A stretch of 64,000 nucleotides of DNA from Archangium sp. (GTDB lineage Bacteria > Myxococcota > Myxococcia > Myxococcales > Myxococcaceae). Where the stretch lies: contig JAUXRX010000049.1 of the NCBI GenBank assembly GCA_030681645.1, positions 124,001 through 188,000 of the forward strand, written 5' to 3'. Below are positions 16,591 through 23,690 of this stretch, piece after piece. Below the pieces are notes generated by a model. It did no database searches. It worked only from the letters and a program-made list of their open reading frames with translations, and was not told where the DNA came from. Every line of letters begins with the position of its first letter. Position 1 is the stretch's first letter. The position numbers were made by a program, and so were the translations under genes.

Positions 16591-17124
16591 TCAGTCCGTG
16601 CGCATCACGCCGACGAACGGCAGGTTGCGGAACTTCTCGCCGTAATCGAGCCCGTACCCGACCACGAAGCGGTCTTCGATCACGAAGCCCTTGTAGTCGA
16701 TCTGCACCTTCACCTTCGCGCGCGACGGCTTCTCGAGCAGCGTGGCCACCTTCACCGACGCCGGGTGCCGCGCGCCCAGGTTCTCGAGCAGGAACTTCAT
16801 GGTGAGGCCCGTGTCGATGATGTCCTCGACGATGATCACGTGCCGCCCGTGCATGGGCTTGGTGAGGTCGCTGGTGATGCGCACCTCACCGGTGGTCTCC
16901 ACCCCGCCCTGGTAGCTCGAGACCCCCATCAGCTCCATGGTGATGGGCAGGTCGACGTGCCGGGCGAGATCGGTGAGGAAGAAGATCGACCCCTTCATGA
17001 TGCCGATGAGGGTCAGCTCCTTGCCCTGGTAGTCCTTCGTGATCTGCGCACCGAGCTCGGCGACGCGCGCCTGGAGCTTCTCTGCGGACAACATCACTTC
17101 GACGGAGGTGTCGTGAAAAGCCAT
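16591..17124 (-). CDS. hpt: Hypoxanthine phosphoribosyltransferase
   Basis: Converts hypoxanthine or guanine plus PRPP to IMP or GMP in purine salvage. The 177-residue length is typical. The PRPP-binding loop VEDIIDTGLTM is intact, as are LTLIGIMKGSIFF (PPi loop with the non-proline cis peptide), the flexible-loop segment GVSSYQGG and the purine-contact segment YGLDYGEKFRNLPFVGV. It is the last gene of a minus-strand run and follows the uracil-PRTase-like gene by 12 bases. Confidence 0.95.
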   Translation of the reverse strand: MAFHDTSVEVMLSAEKLQARVAELGAQITKDYQGKELTLIGIMKGSIFFLTDLARHVDLPITMELMGVSSYQGGVETTGEVRITSDLTKPMHGRHVIIVEDIIDTGLTMKFLLENLGARHPASVKVATLLEKPSRAKVKVQIDYKGFVIEDRFVVGYGLDYGEKFRNLPFVGVMRTD

Positions 17125-17136
17125 TGCGCTCTTTCT

Positions 17137-17952
17137 TCAAACGTACGCGTTGTTCATCACTTCGCCCATGCCGCCACCGCCGGGCACGATGTACTGGCGA
17201 TCATCGAGGCCGCGCTCCTTCTCCCACAGCTCGCCGGGCGCCGTGGTGAGGACTTCCGGCGGGGACAGGCCGCGATCGAGCCGCAGCGCGAAGAGGATCG
17301 CGTCGGGGTGATCGGTGGTGAGCCGCTTGATGAACTCGGGCGTGACGATCAGGTTCACGCAGATCACCTTGCGGATCTTCCCCGGCACCTTCTTCTTGTA
17401 CATGTTGATCGCGGTCGACAACGAGCCACCCGTCGCGCCCATCGGGTCGGGGAAGAGCACCATGGCGTTGTCGACGTCGCCGCCGATCTTCGAGCCGCCG
17501 ATGTTGCTGCCCACCACGTGCTCGGCCGCGTCGAGCTCGCGGCTCATGATGATGTGGTCCTGCCGCACCAGCCGCGGGGTCAAGATGGTGTTGAGCAGAT
17601 CGTAGGTGATCTGACTGGGGATCGTGCCCGCGCGCGCGATGTTCACCGAGACGGCGCGCACCTCGGGGTCGAGGATCTCGCCCTGGTAGATGCCGCGCGG
17701 CGTGTACTGGATCATCCGAGACGGAATGGTCGCGGTGCGCCGCGGGAACTCGTGGTTGACCACCATCGTGATCAGGTCGGTGTACAGCGTGCGCACCAGC
17801 GTGTTCACCGCCGGCTGCTGCGTGTCCTTCGCGCAGAGCTGGGCGAGCAGCGAGAGCAGGTAGGGGTTGCCCACCAGGTGCACGTTGGGGCCGTAGAAGT
17901 GCTTCAGCTCCGACATCGAGTAGGGGACGTTTTCGTAGAGCGAGTCACGCAT
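17137..17952 (-). CDS. Uracil phosphoribosyltransferase-like protein (long form)
   Basis: 271 residues, about 60 more than canonical Upp. The PRPP motif appears as DPMGATGGS, matching Upp DPMLATGGS. Further features of the Upp/Uprt fold are an ISIARAG-like block (VNIARAGTIPS), RQDHIIMSRELD in place of the flexible loop, and the GGGGMGEVMNN end where Upp has its uracil-binding GLGDAGDR-type segment. The different C terminus means substrate specificity for uracil is not certain. It is packed between tdk (3 bases) and hpt, consistent with nucleobase salvage. Confidence 0.8.
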   Translation of the reverse strand: MRDSLYENVPYSMSELKHFYGPNVHLVGNPYLLSLLAQLCAKDTQQPAVNTLVRTLYTDLITMVVNHEFPRRTATIPSRMIQYTPRGIYQGEILDPEVRAVSVNIARAGTIPSQITYDLLNTILTPRLVRQDHIIMSRELDAAEHVVGSNIGGSKIGGDVDNAMVLFPDPMGATGGSLSTAINMYKKKVPGKIRKVICVNLIVTPEFIKRLTTDHPDAILFALRLDRGLSPPEVLTTAPGELWEKERGLDDRQYIVPGGGGMGEVMNNAYV

Positions 17953-17955
17953 GGA

Positions 17956-18558
17956 TCACCGGGAGAAGAGTTCGAGGTTCTGCGGCGGAGTCGCTTCCAC
18001 CGGGGTCGGGACATGGCACTTGCGGCAGCGCGCCTCGTAGGCACCGGCCGCGCCCACCACCACCCGCTCGGAAGAATCCGAGAGGCGCTGGCTGCGGTTG
18101 GCCGGGTTGCCGCACACCACGCAGATGGCGAGCTCCTTGGTCACGTACTCCGCGACCGCGAGCAGCTGCGGCATCGGCTCGAAGGGCTTGCCCTGGTAGT
18201 CCTGGTCGAGGCCAGCGCACACCACGCGAAGGCCCTTCGCGGCGAGCGCTTCGACGACGCTGATCACCTCCATGCCCAGGAACTGCACCTCGTCGATGCC
18301 CACCACCTCGGTGTCGGGCTTGAGCGCCTGGAGGATCTGGTCGGCCCGCGTCACCGGCGTGGCGATGATCTTGAGCTGCGAGTGGCTCACCACCGCCAGC
18401 TCGTCGTAGCGGTTGTCGATCTGCGGCTTGAAGACCTGGATCTTCTGCTTGCCGTAGAGCGCCCGCTTGAGGCGGCGAATGAGTTCCTCGGTCTTGCCCG
18501 AGAACATGGAACCGCAGATGACTTCGATCCACCCGATGTCTTTGGGAAACTGGTGCAT
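17956..18558 (-). CDS. tdk: Thymidine kinase
   Basis: Type II thymidine kinase, 200 residues, phosphorylating thymidine with ATP. The P-loop is GSMFSGKTEEL. Then comes the acidic Walker-B region VVGIDEVQFLG and the lid zinc site formed by CVVCGNPA and CRKCH. The start ATG 18558 gives MHQFPKDIGWIEV; the frame is open much further upstream but only as a shadow of the Nudix gene. There are two bases between the Nudix stop and this ATG, so translation is probably coupled. Confidence 0.95.
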   Translation of the reverse strand: MHQFPKDIGWIEVICGSMFSGKTEELIRRLKRALYGKQKIQVFKPQIDNRYDELAVVSHSQLKIIATPVTRADQILQALKPDTEVVGIDEVQFLGMEVISVVEALAAKGLRVVCAGLDQDYQGKPFEPMPQLLAVAEYVTKELAICVVCGNPANRSQRLSDSSERVVVGAAGAYEARCRKCHVPTPVEATPPQNLELFSR

Positions 18559-18560
18559 CG

Positions 18561-18968
18561 TCACGAGTCCAGGTCCAGGAGCTTGGCCAGCGTTCTTGCG
18601 TCGGCAGGGGGAAACTCGAACTGGCCCATCTCGTCGAGGGCCGCCCAGCGGTGATCGTTGACCACCCTGTGGCTGACTTCCTGCTCGGGGCTGGCGAGCT
18701 TGCAGTGAAAGACGCGGAAGTCGACCGAGTAGGTGTCGTACTCGTGGTGGGTGGCCATCGCTTCCTCGTCGACGATCACGTCGAGGCCCAGGCGCTCTTC
18801 CATTTCGCGGTGGAGCGCATCGGCGTCGCGCTCGCCTTCGTGCACCCGCCCGCCGGGGAATTCCCACAACAGCGGCAGCGACGCGGTCTTCGAGCGCTGG
18901 GTGATCAGATACCGGCCCGGCTCGCGCTCGAGCATTGCTCCCACGACGCGGATCTTGCGGCGGTTCAC
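18561..18968 (-). CDS. Nudix hydrolase (MutT-like)
   Basis: A 135-residue Nudix protein resembling MutT/NudG pyrophosphohydrolases, which clean oxidised or non-canonical nucleotides or split (d)CTP. The Nudix box is recognisable from GGRVHEGE through REMEERLGL. In the consensus REUXEEXGU, the second glutamate of the EE pair is an arginine here (REMEER), so one usual metal ligand is changed while the others remain. LWEFPGG precedes the box, as in MutT. The start is GTG 18968. It belongs to the salvage operon upstream of tdk. Exact substrate unknown. Confidence 0.88.
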   Translation of the reverse strand: MNRRKIRVVGAMLEREPGRYLITQRSKTASLPLLWEFPGGRVHEGERDADALHREMEERLGLDVIVDEEAMATHHEYDTYSVDFRVFHCKLASPEQEVSHRVVNDHRWAALDEMGQFEFPPADARTLAKLLDLDS

Positions 18969-18995
18969 GCACCGCCGCCTAGCAGAACGAACGGG

Positions 18996-19550
18996 TCAGC
19001 GCAGCCCGTAAAGCCCGCGGGTGCGCGCCACCTCGAGCGCGAGGCGCGGCACCAGCTCGTCAGGCGGCTCGCCACCCTCGAGCAGCTTGCGGATCTCGGT
19101 CGAAGACACCTCGACCATGGGAGGCCCCAGCGCGCGCTCCGAGGGGTAACCCGCCCGGTGGAGCACGGTCACCTGCACCAGCTGCTCGATGCGATCCCAC
19201 GCCTTCCACTTGGGCAGGTCCGCCAGGATGTCCGAGCCGATCACCCAGCGGAACTTCGTGTCGGGGTGCTTCGGCAGGAGCCACTCGAGCAGCTCGATGG
19301 TGCGCCCTTCCCCACCCACCTCGGACTCGGCGCGGCTCACCTTGAGCCACGGCCCCACGTCCTGCGCCATCGCCTCGCACATCGCCACCCGGTCCTCGAA
19401 GGCCTCGAGGGGCTTGCCGAAGGGGTGATTGAAGCTCGGCAACAGCCACACCTCGTCGGAGCCGAGCGTGGCGCGCAGGTAGAGCGCGGCCATGAGGTGC
19501 CCGACGTGCGGCGGGTTGAAGGAGCCTCCCAGCAGCGAGATTTCCTTCAT
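18996..19550 (-). CDS. nadD: Nicotinate-nucleotide adenylyltransferase
   Basis: Adenylates nicotinate mononucleotide in NAD synthesis. 184 residues. The nucleotidyltransferase signature GGSFNPPHVGHL is at the N terminus. IGSDILADLPKWKAWDRI is the typical central block, and SSTEIRKLL is the C-terminal ISSTxIR motif. ATG 19550 overlaps the stop of the upstream gene as ATGA, arguing for coupled translation and for this start rather than the longer open frame. Confidence 0.95.
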   Translation of the reverse strand: MKEISLLGGSFNPPHVGHLMAALYLRATLGSDEVWLLPSFNHPFGKPLEAFEDRVAMCEAMAQDVGPWLKVSRAESEVGGEGRTIELLEWLLPKHPDTKFRWVIGSDILADLPKWKAWDRIEQLVQVTVLHRAGYPSERALGPPMVEVSSTEIRKLLEGGEPPDELVPRLALEVARTRGLYGLR

Positions 19551-20224
19551 CACTTCACCGAGATCTTCGTCTTGCCGCTGCCCAGCTGAATCGGCATGCG
19601 GTCGATCACCGCCTTGCCGTCGAGCGTGAAGGCCGAGAACACCACCTGCCGGTCCACCGTCTCGAGCAGGCCCACGGTGGGCTTGTTGCCGGTGAGGCGC
19701 CCCGGCGTGATGAACGTGCGCGGCCCGACCTTCACCACCTTGGGCTCGGGGTCCTTGCCGTGCACCAGCACCAGCGCGTTGAGCATGTCTTCCTTGTCGA
19801 GGTCGTTCTTGTCGTGCACCAGGCAGCACAGCGCGTCGCCGAGCATCTCGAGCACCTTCCGCGGCACGGCGGTGTCGAGGTACGCCAGCGAGCCCTTCTC
19901 GGGCGCACGGAGGATCTTGTCTTTCATGCGGGTGAGCTCTTCGATCGCGCGCACCTGCTCGTGCGCCGTGCCGAAGGCCGCGGGCCGATCCACCTGGCCC
20001 AGGCCGATGAGGTAGTTCCGCACGTCTTCGAGGAAGTCTTCGCCGCTGTAGTCGGCCTGCGCCTTCACCTCTTCGCGCTTCCACTTCACCCACTCGTCGA
20101 GATCGGCGAACTTTCCGCCCGCGAAGAGGAAGCGGCGGGCGCCCTTCGAGGCAAGCAGCTTGAGCGCCGCATCGAACGCGGTCAGGTCACCATCGCTGTC
20201 GGAGAAGACGCCGATCGAAACCAT
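19550..20224 (-). CDS. Degenerate metallophosphoesterase-like protein
   Basis: 224 residues. The opening VSIGVFSDSDGDLTAFDAAL resembles the first motif of calcineurin-like YfcE/MJ0936 phosphoesterases (SDTHGNLEAL), but the His is Ser and the Asn is Asp. The usual GD, GNHD and GHTH motifs are not found. The C terminus (FITPGRLTGNKPTVGLLE and VVFSAFTLDG) resembles the last strands of that family. I infer an inactive or altered family member that keeps the fold. It is translationally coupled to nadD downstream, and NamZ is four bases upstream. Confidence 0.6.
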   Translation of the reverse strand: MVSIGVFSDSDGDLTAFDAALKLLASKGARRFLFAGGKFADLDEWVKWKREEVKAQADYSGEDFLEDVRNYLIGLGQVDRPAAFGTAHEQVRAIEELTRMKDKILRAPEKGSLAYLDTAVPRKVLEMLGDALCCLVHDKNDLDKEDMLNALVLVHGKDPEPKVVKVGPRTFITPGRLTGNKPTVGLLETVDRQVVFSAFTLDGKAVIDRMPIQLGSGKTKISVK

Positions 20225-20227
20225 CGC

Positions 20228-21403
20228 TCAGGGATAGAGAGCATATCGTCGCCTCAGCGGGTCGAAAGAGTGCAACTGGGCCTCGAATCCCTCGAACAGC
20301 GAGTCGAGCGGCCTGCCTGTTTCGATACCCTTTCGCACCTGATCCGTGCCGCAGAGCAGGTCGAACGCGGGAACGTCTTCCACGAATTCGTAGGCGTCGT
20401 CACGCCAGGCGAAGTCCTTCCCCCCCAGCTCGAAGCAGGTCTGGAAGATGGCCACGCCCGTCCGCAGGGGCTGGAAGGCCTGGCGATCGGTCACGTGAAT
20501 GAACGCGCCCTCGCACGACTGGCCCTTCCACTTGTCGAACGTGGGGGTGAAGGCGCAGGGGCGGAAGACGACCCCGGGCAGCGCGAGGGCCTGGAGCCTG
20601 CCGGCCACCTCGTAGGACTTGAGGTACGGCGCGCCGAACTGCTCGAACGGCCGGCAGGTGCCGCGCCCTTCCGACACGTTGGTGCCCTCGCCCAGGCACA
20701 TGCCCGGGTAGACCAGCGCGGTGTCGGGCGTGGGCATGTTGGGCGAAGGCGGAATGAAGGCGCGCCCCGTGTCGGCCCAGGTGGAGCCGCGGGTGAGGCC
20801 CTCGACGGGGGTGACGTGGAGCTCGACGCCGAGCTGTTCCTGCTCGTTGAGCAGCCGCGCGATCTCCCCCGCCGACAGCCCGTGCCGGGTGGGGAGCGCG
20901 TAGAGCCCCACGAAGCTGCGGTACTTCTCCCCCACCAGGTTTCCCTCGGTGATCGACAGGCCGATCGGGTTCGGGCGATCGAGCACGTAGAAGGCCAGCT
21001 TCGCCCTCGCCGCGGCCTTCATCGCCAGCGCCATCGTGTAGATGTACGTGTAGTAGCGGCTGCCCACGTCCTGGATGTCGAAGACGAGCGCGTCGAGGCC
21101 GGTGAGCCACTCCGCACGGGGCGTGAGCGACTCGAAGGTGTGCCCGTAGAGGCTGTAGACCGGCACCCCGGTGCGGCGATCGCGCGCCACGTCGTCGACG
21201 GCCACCATGTACTGGGCCTCGCCGCGCACGCCGTGCTCGGGGCCGAAGAGCGCGCCCAGGGTCACCCCGGGGGCGTCGTGCAGCAGATCGATCAGGTGCA
21301 CGAAGCGCGCGTCGACGCTGGTGGGGTTGACGATCGCGCCGACCCGCTTGCCCTTCAGCGCTGCGAAGCCCTGCGCCGCCTGCACGTCGATGCCGAAGCG
21401 CAT
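20228..21403 (-). CDS. NamZ-type exo-beta-N-acetylmuramidase (DUF1343)
   Basis: The DUF1343 family, for which the Bacillus subtilis member NamZ releases MurNAc from peptidoglycan fragments. 391 residues. Family landmarks are GPEHGVRGEAQ, VFDIQDVGSRYYTY, DRPNPIG, PTRHGLSAGE, SPNMPTPDTALVYPG and EGTNVSEGRGT. No signal peptide is visible, so this copy may act in the cytoplasm on imported muropeptides, unlike secreted relatives. ATG 21403 overlaps the stop of the TPR gene (TGATG); GTG 21406 is also possible. Confidence 0.88.
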   Translation of the reverse strand: MRFGIDVQAAQGFAALKGKRVGAIVNPTSVDARFVHLIDLLHDAPGVTLGALFGPEHGVRGEAQYMVAVDDVARDRRTGVPVYSLYGHTFESLTPRAEWLTGLDALVFDIQDVGSRYYTYIYTMALAMKAAARAKLAFYVLDRPNPIGLSITEGNLVGEKYRSFVGLYALPTRHGLSAGEIARLLNEQEQLGVELHVTPVEGLTRGSTWADTGRAFIPPSPNMPTPDTALVYPGMCLGEGTNVSEGRGTCRPFEQFGAPYLKSYEVAGRLQALALPGVVFRPCAFTPTFDKWKGQSCEGAFIHVTDRQAFQPLRTGVAIFQTCFELGGKDFAWRDDAYEFVEDVPAFDLLCGTDQVRKGIETGRPLDSLFEGFEAQLHSFDPLRRRYALYP

Positions 21404-22845
21404 CACTTGCCTTTCTTCTTCGCTCCGAGCTCGAACTCGAACACCGGCTCGCTCTTGCCCTTCGCGTACTCGGCGTCGCGCAGCCCGAAGTAGACGTGGC
21501 CGAGCAGCAGCGGGTCTTTGACCGTGTCCTCGAGCACGTCGACGCCCTCGACCGTGCCCTCCTTCGTGATGCGCACCCGCAGCTTGTACTTGCCCTCGAG
21601 CCCGCGCTTCTGGAGCTTGCGCTCGTCGAAGAACTTCCCCAGCGACGCCTGCACCGCCCAGTAGACGTTGGTGGGCGCGCCGCGGGCCTTCTTCCTGGGG
21701 AACTTGAAGTCCGCCTCGAGCTTGACGATCGCCGCCGCGGTCTCGGAGCGCGTGGAATCGATGGCCAGCGCCTTGCGGAACTCGTCGAGGGCCTCGTGGA
21801 GAATGCCTGCATCGAGGCGCAGCTTCGCGATCGCCTCGCGCGCCTCCACCCGCTTCGGATCACGCACGAGGGCCTCGAGCCACTGGCCTTCCGCGCCCTC
21901 GAGGTCCTTCCGGGCGTAGCGCAGCTCGGCGATGCGCATGTTGGCGTCGGCGTTCTTCTCGTCGGTGGCCGCGATGATCTGCAGGGTGCGCTCTTCGCCC
22001 TCTCCGTCGTTGAGGTAGCGGTAGAGGGTGGCGAGGCGCTGCAGCACGGGGAGCTCGGCGTTGCCCAGGCGCACCAGCCGCTCGTACTCCTTCGCCGCGG
22101 CGGCCTTGTCGCCGAGGTCGAAGCGCAGCTCGGCCAACATCTTCCGGGCCTCGCGGTCCTTCGGGCGGAGGTCGGCGAGCGCCTGCGCCGCGTTCACCGT
22201 GCCGGGGTCCTTCGCCTCGAGCGAGAGCTTGACCAGCACCGAGAGCGCCGCGGGTTGTTCGGGCTGCGCGTCGATCGCCTTGCGGAGCTCGACCCGCGCC
22301 TCGTCGTTCTTGCCCTGCGCCGCCAGCACCAGCCCCAGCCCCGCGCGCGCGAAGGGATCTTCGGCCAGGGTGAGCGCGGCCCGGTACTTCGAGGCGGCGA
22401 GCTCGTAGTCCTGCTTCACGCGCGCGACGTCCCCCTGCCCGATCAGCGCCGGGTAGAACTTCGGGTCGCGCTTGAGCACGGCGTCGAACTCGGCCCGGGC
22501 CAGGTCGCTCATGCCCTTCCAGTTCGTGTAGATGCGGCCCATGCCGTAGCGGACCCACGGGTTGTCGGGGAAGATCGTGGCGATCGCCTTGAGCTGGTTC
22601 CACGCGTCGTCGCTGGGCAGCGTGCACCAGGCCACGAAGACCCGGGGCATGGCCTCACCGGGCCGGGCGCGCGCCGTGTCCTGGTACGTGAGGCGCAGCG
22701 AGTCGACCGTTCCGCGGTAGCTCGCCGCTTCGATCTTCTGCAGCTCGACCATCGTCTCAGCCGTCGGGGGAAGGACCTCTGGCGCCGCGGACGCCGTCAA
22801 CGCGAGGACCAGCCAACCCGCCACACCTGTCCGCAACGCAGTCAT
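21403..22845 (-). CDS. Secreted TPR protein with TonB-like C-terminal domain
   Basis: About 480 residues with a signal peptide (LRTGVAGWLVLALTASAAP). Tetratricopeptide repeats cover residues 90-370, for example FARAGLGLVLAAQGKNDEAR. The C-terminal 90 residues (KYKLRVRITKEGTVEGVDVLEDT) have the strand pattern of the AgmX/PglI/TonB-like domain found in myxobacterial gliding proteins. The start ATG 22845 directly precedes the signal peptide; the longer open frame is not protein-like. It is probably periplasmic and an adaptor. The next gene, NamZ, overlaps its stop. Confidence 0.75.
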   Translation of the reverse strand: MTALRTGVAGWLVLALTASAAPEVLPPTAETMVELQKIEAASYRGTVDSLRLTYQDTARARPGEAMPRVFVAWCTLPSDDAWNQLKAIATIFPDNPWVRYGMGRIYTNWKGMSDLARAEFDAVLKRDPKFYPALIGQGDVARVKQDYELAASKYRAALTLAEDPFARAGLGLVLAAQGKNDEARVELRKAIDAQPEQPAALSVLVKLSLEAKDPGTVNAAQALADLRPKDREARKMLAELRFDLGDKAAAAKEYERLVRLGNAELPVLQRLATLYRYLNDGEGEERTLQIIAATDEKNADANMRIAELRYARKDLEGAEGQWLEALVRDPKRVEAREAIAKLRLDAGILHEALDEFRKALAIDSTRSETAAAIVKLEADFKFPRKKARGAPTNVYWAVQASLGKFFDERKLQKRGLEGKYKLRVRITKEGTVEGVDVLEDTVKDPLLLGHVYFGLRDAEYAKGKSEPVFEFELGAKKKGK

Positions 22846-22910
22846 CTGGGACCTAGCGAAGAACGAGAGTGGCCCCTGCGCAACAAAAGTACCGTCGACC
22901 CAGGGTTGAT

Positions 22911-23573
22911 TCACTTGCGGCTCGGCTTGAGGTCGCGCAGCTGCCGCCGCGGAGGATCGATGGCGTGCCGCACCTTCTCGGCCTCGGCAGTTCGCCCCTG
23001 CGCGTCGAGGAGGGCGAGCAGGCGGCGGCCGGCGAGCACCTTGAGCCCGGCCACCTGGAGGAGCGCTCGCAGCTCCTTCTCGGCCCCGCGGGCGTCCCCC
23101 GACCGCTCCAGGGCCTCGGCGAGCTGCAACCGCGCGCCGTTGGCCTCCGGGTGCGTGGCCACGTAGGGCTTGAGCGCGTTCGCCGCGCCGCGATGATCGC
23201 CCTCGGCGCTCAGCAGGCTGGCCAGCCGCACCTGGGCGTCGGCGTACCCTTCCCGCAGGGCGAGCGCGACCTCGAGGGCCCGGCGCGACTCGTTGCGACG
23301 GCCGGCCTCGCCGGCGGCGAGCGCGAAGAGGTAGTGCGCGCGGGGGTTCCCGGGGGCGAGCGAGCGGGCGATGTCGAGGTGCTCGAGCGCGGTCTCGGAC
23401 GCGCCTGCTTTGAGCTGCAGCCGGCCCAGCTCGACGCGGCCCATGGCCCAGCGTGGATCGGACGTCACCGCGGCCTGCAGCACCGCGATCGCCCCCACGT
23501 CGTCGCCGCCCTCCTCGCGCGCCTGGGCGTCGTCGAGGGGGGTGGTGGCGAGGAGCGTGAGGAGCAGCCACAT
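22911..23573 (-). CDS. TPR protein, exported
   Basis: 220 residues, a short hydrophobic start (MWLLLTLLATTPLDDAQA) compatible with a signal peptide, then five or so tetratricopeptide repeats (WAMGRVELGRLQLKAG, AHYLFALAAGEAGR, AQVRLASLLSAEG, RLQLAEALERSG). GTG 23585 is an alternative start four codons earlier. It is the first gene of the minus-strand run that continues to hpt and is divergent from mutS2, so the promoter should lie in 23586-23690. Role unknown. Confidence 0.7.
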   Translation of the reverse strand: MWLLLTLLATTPLDDAQAREEGGDDVGAIAVLQAAVTSDPRWAMGRVELGRLQLKAGASETALEHLDIARSLAPGNPRAHYLFALAAGEAGRRNESRRALEVALALREGYADAQVRLASLLSAEGDHRGAANALKPYVATHPEANGARLQLAEALERSGDARGAEKELRALLQVAGLKVLAGRRLLALLDAQGRTAEAEKVRHAIDPPRRQLRDLKPSRK

Positions 23574-23690
23574 GGGGTCAGACACCTACCAGCATTGCGC
23601 TGCCCCGGGCACTTGCCTTCGAGGGCCCCGCGGGACACAAGGCGCGCGAATGCACGTCAGGAACTTCGACCCGACGCGACAGGCTCCCGC

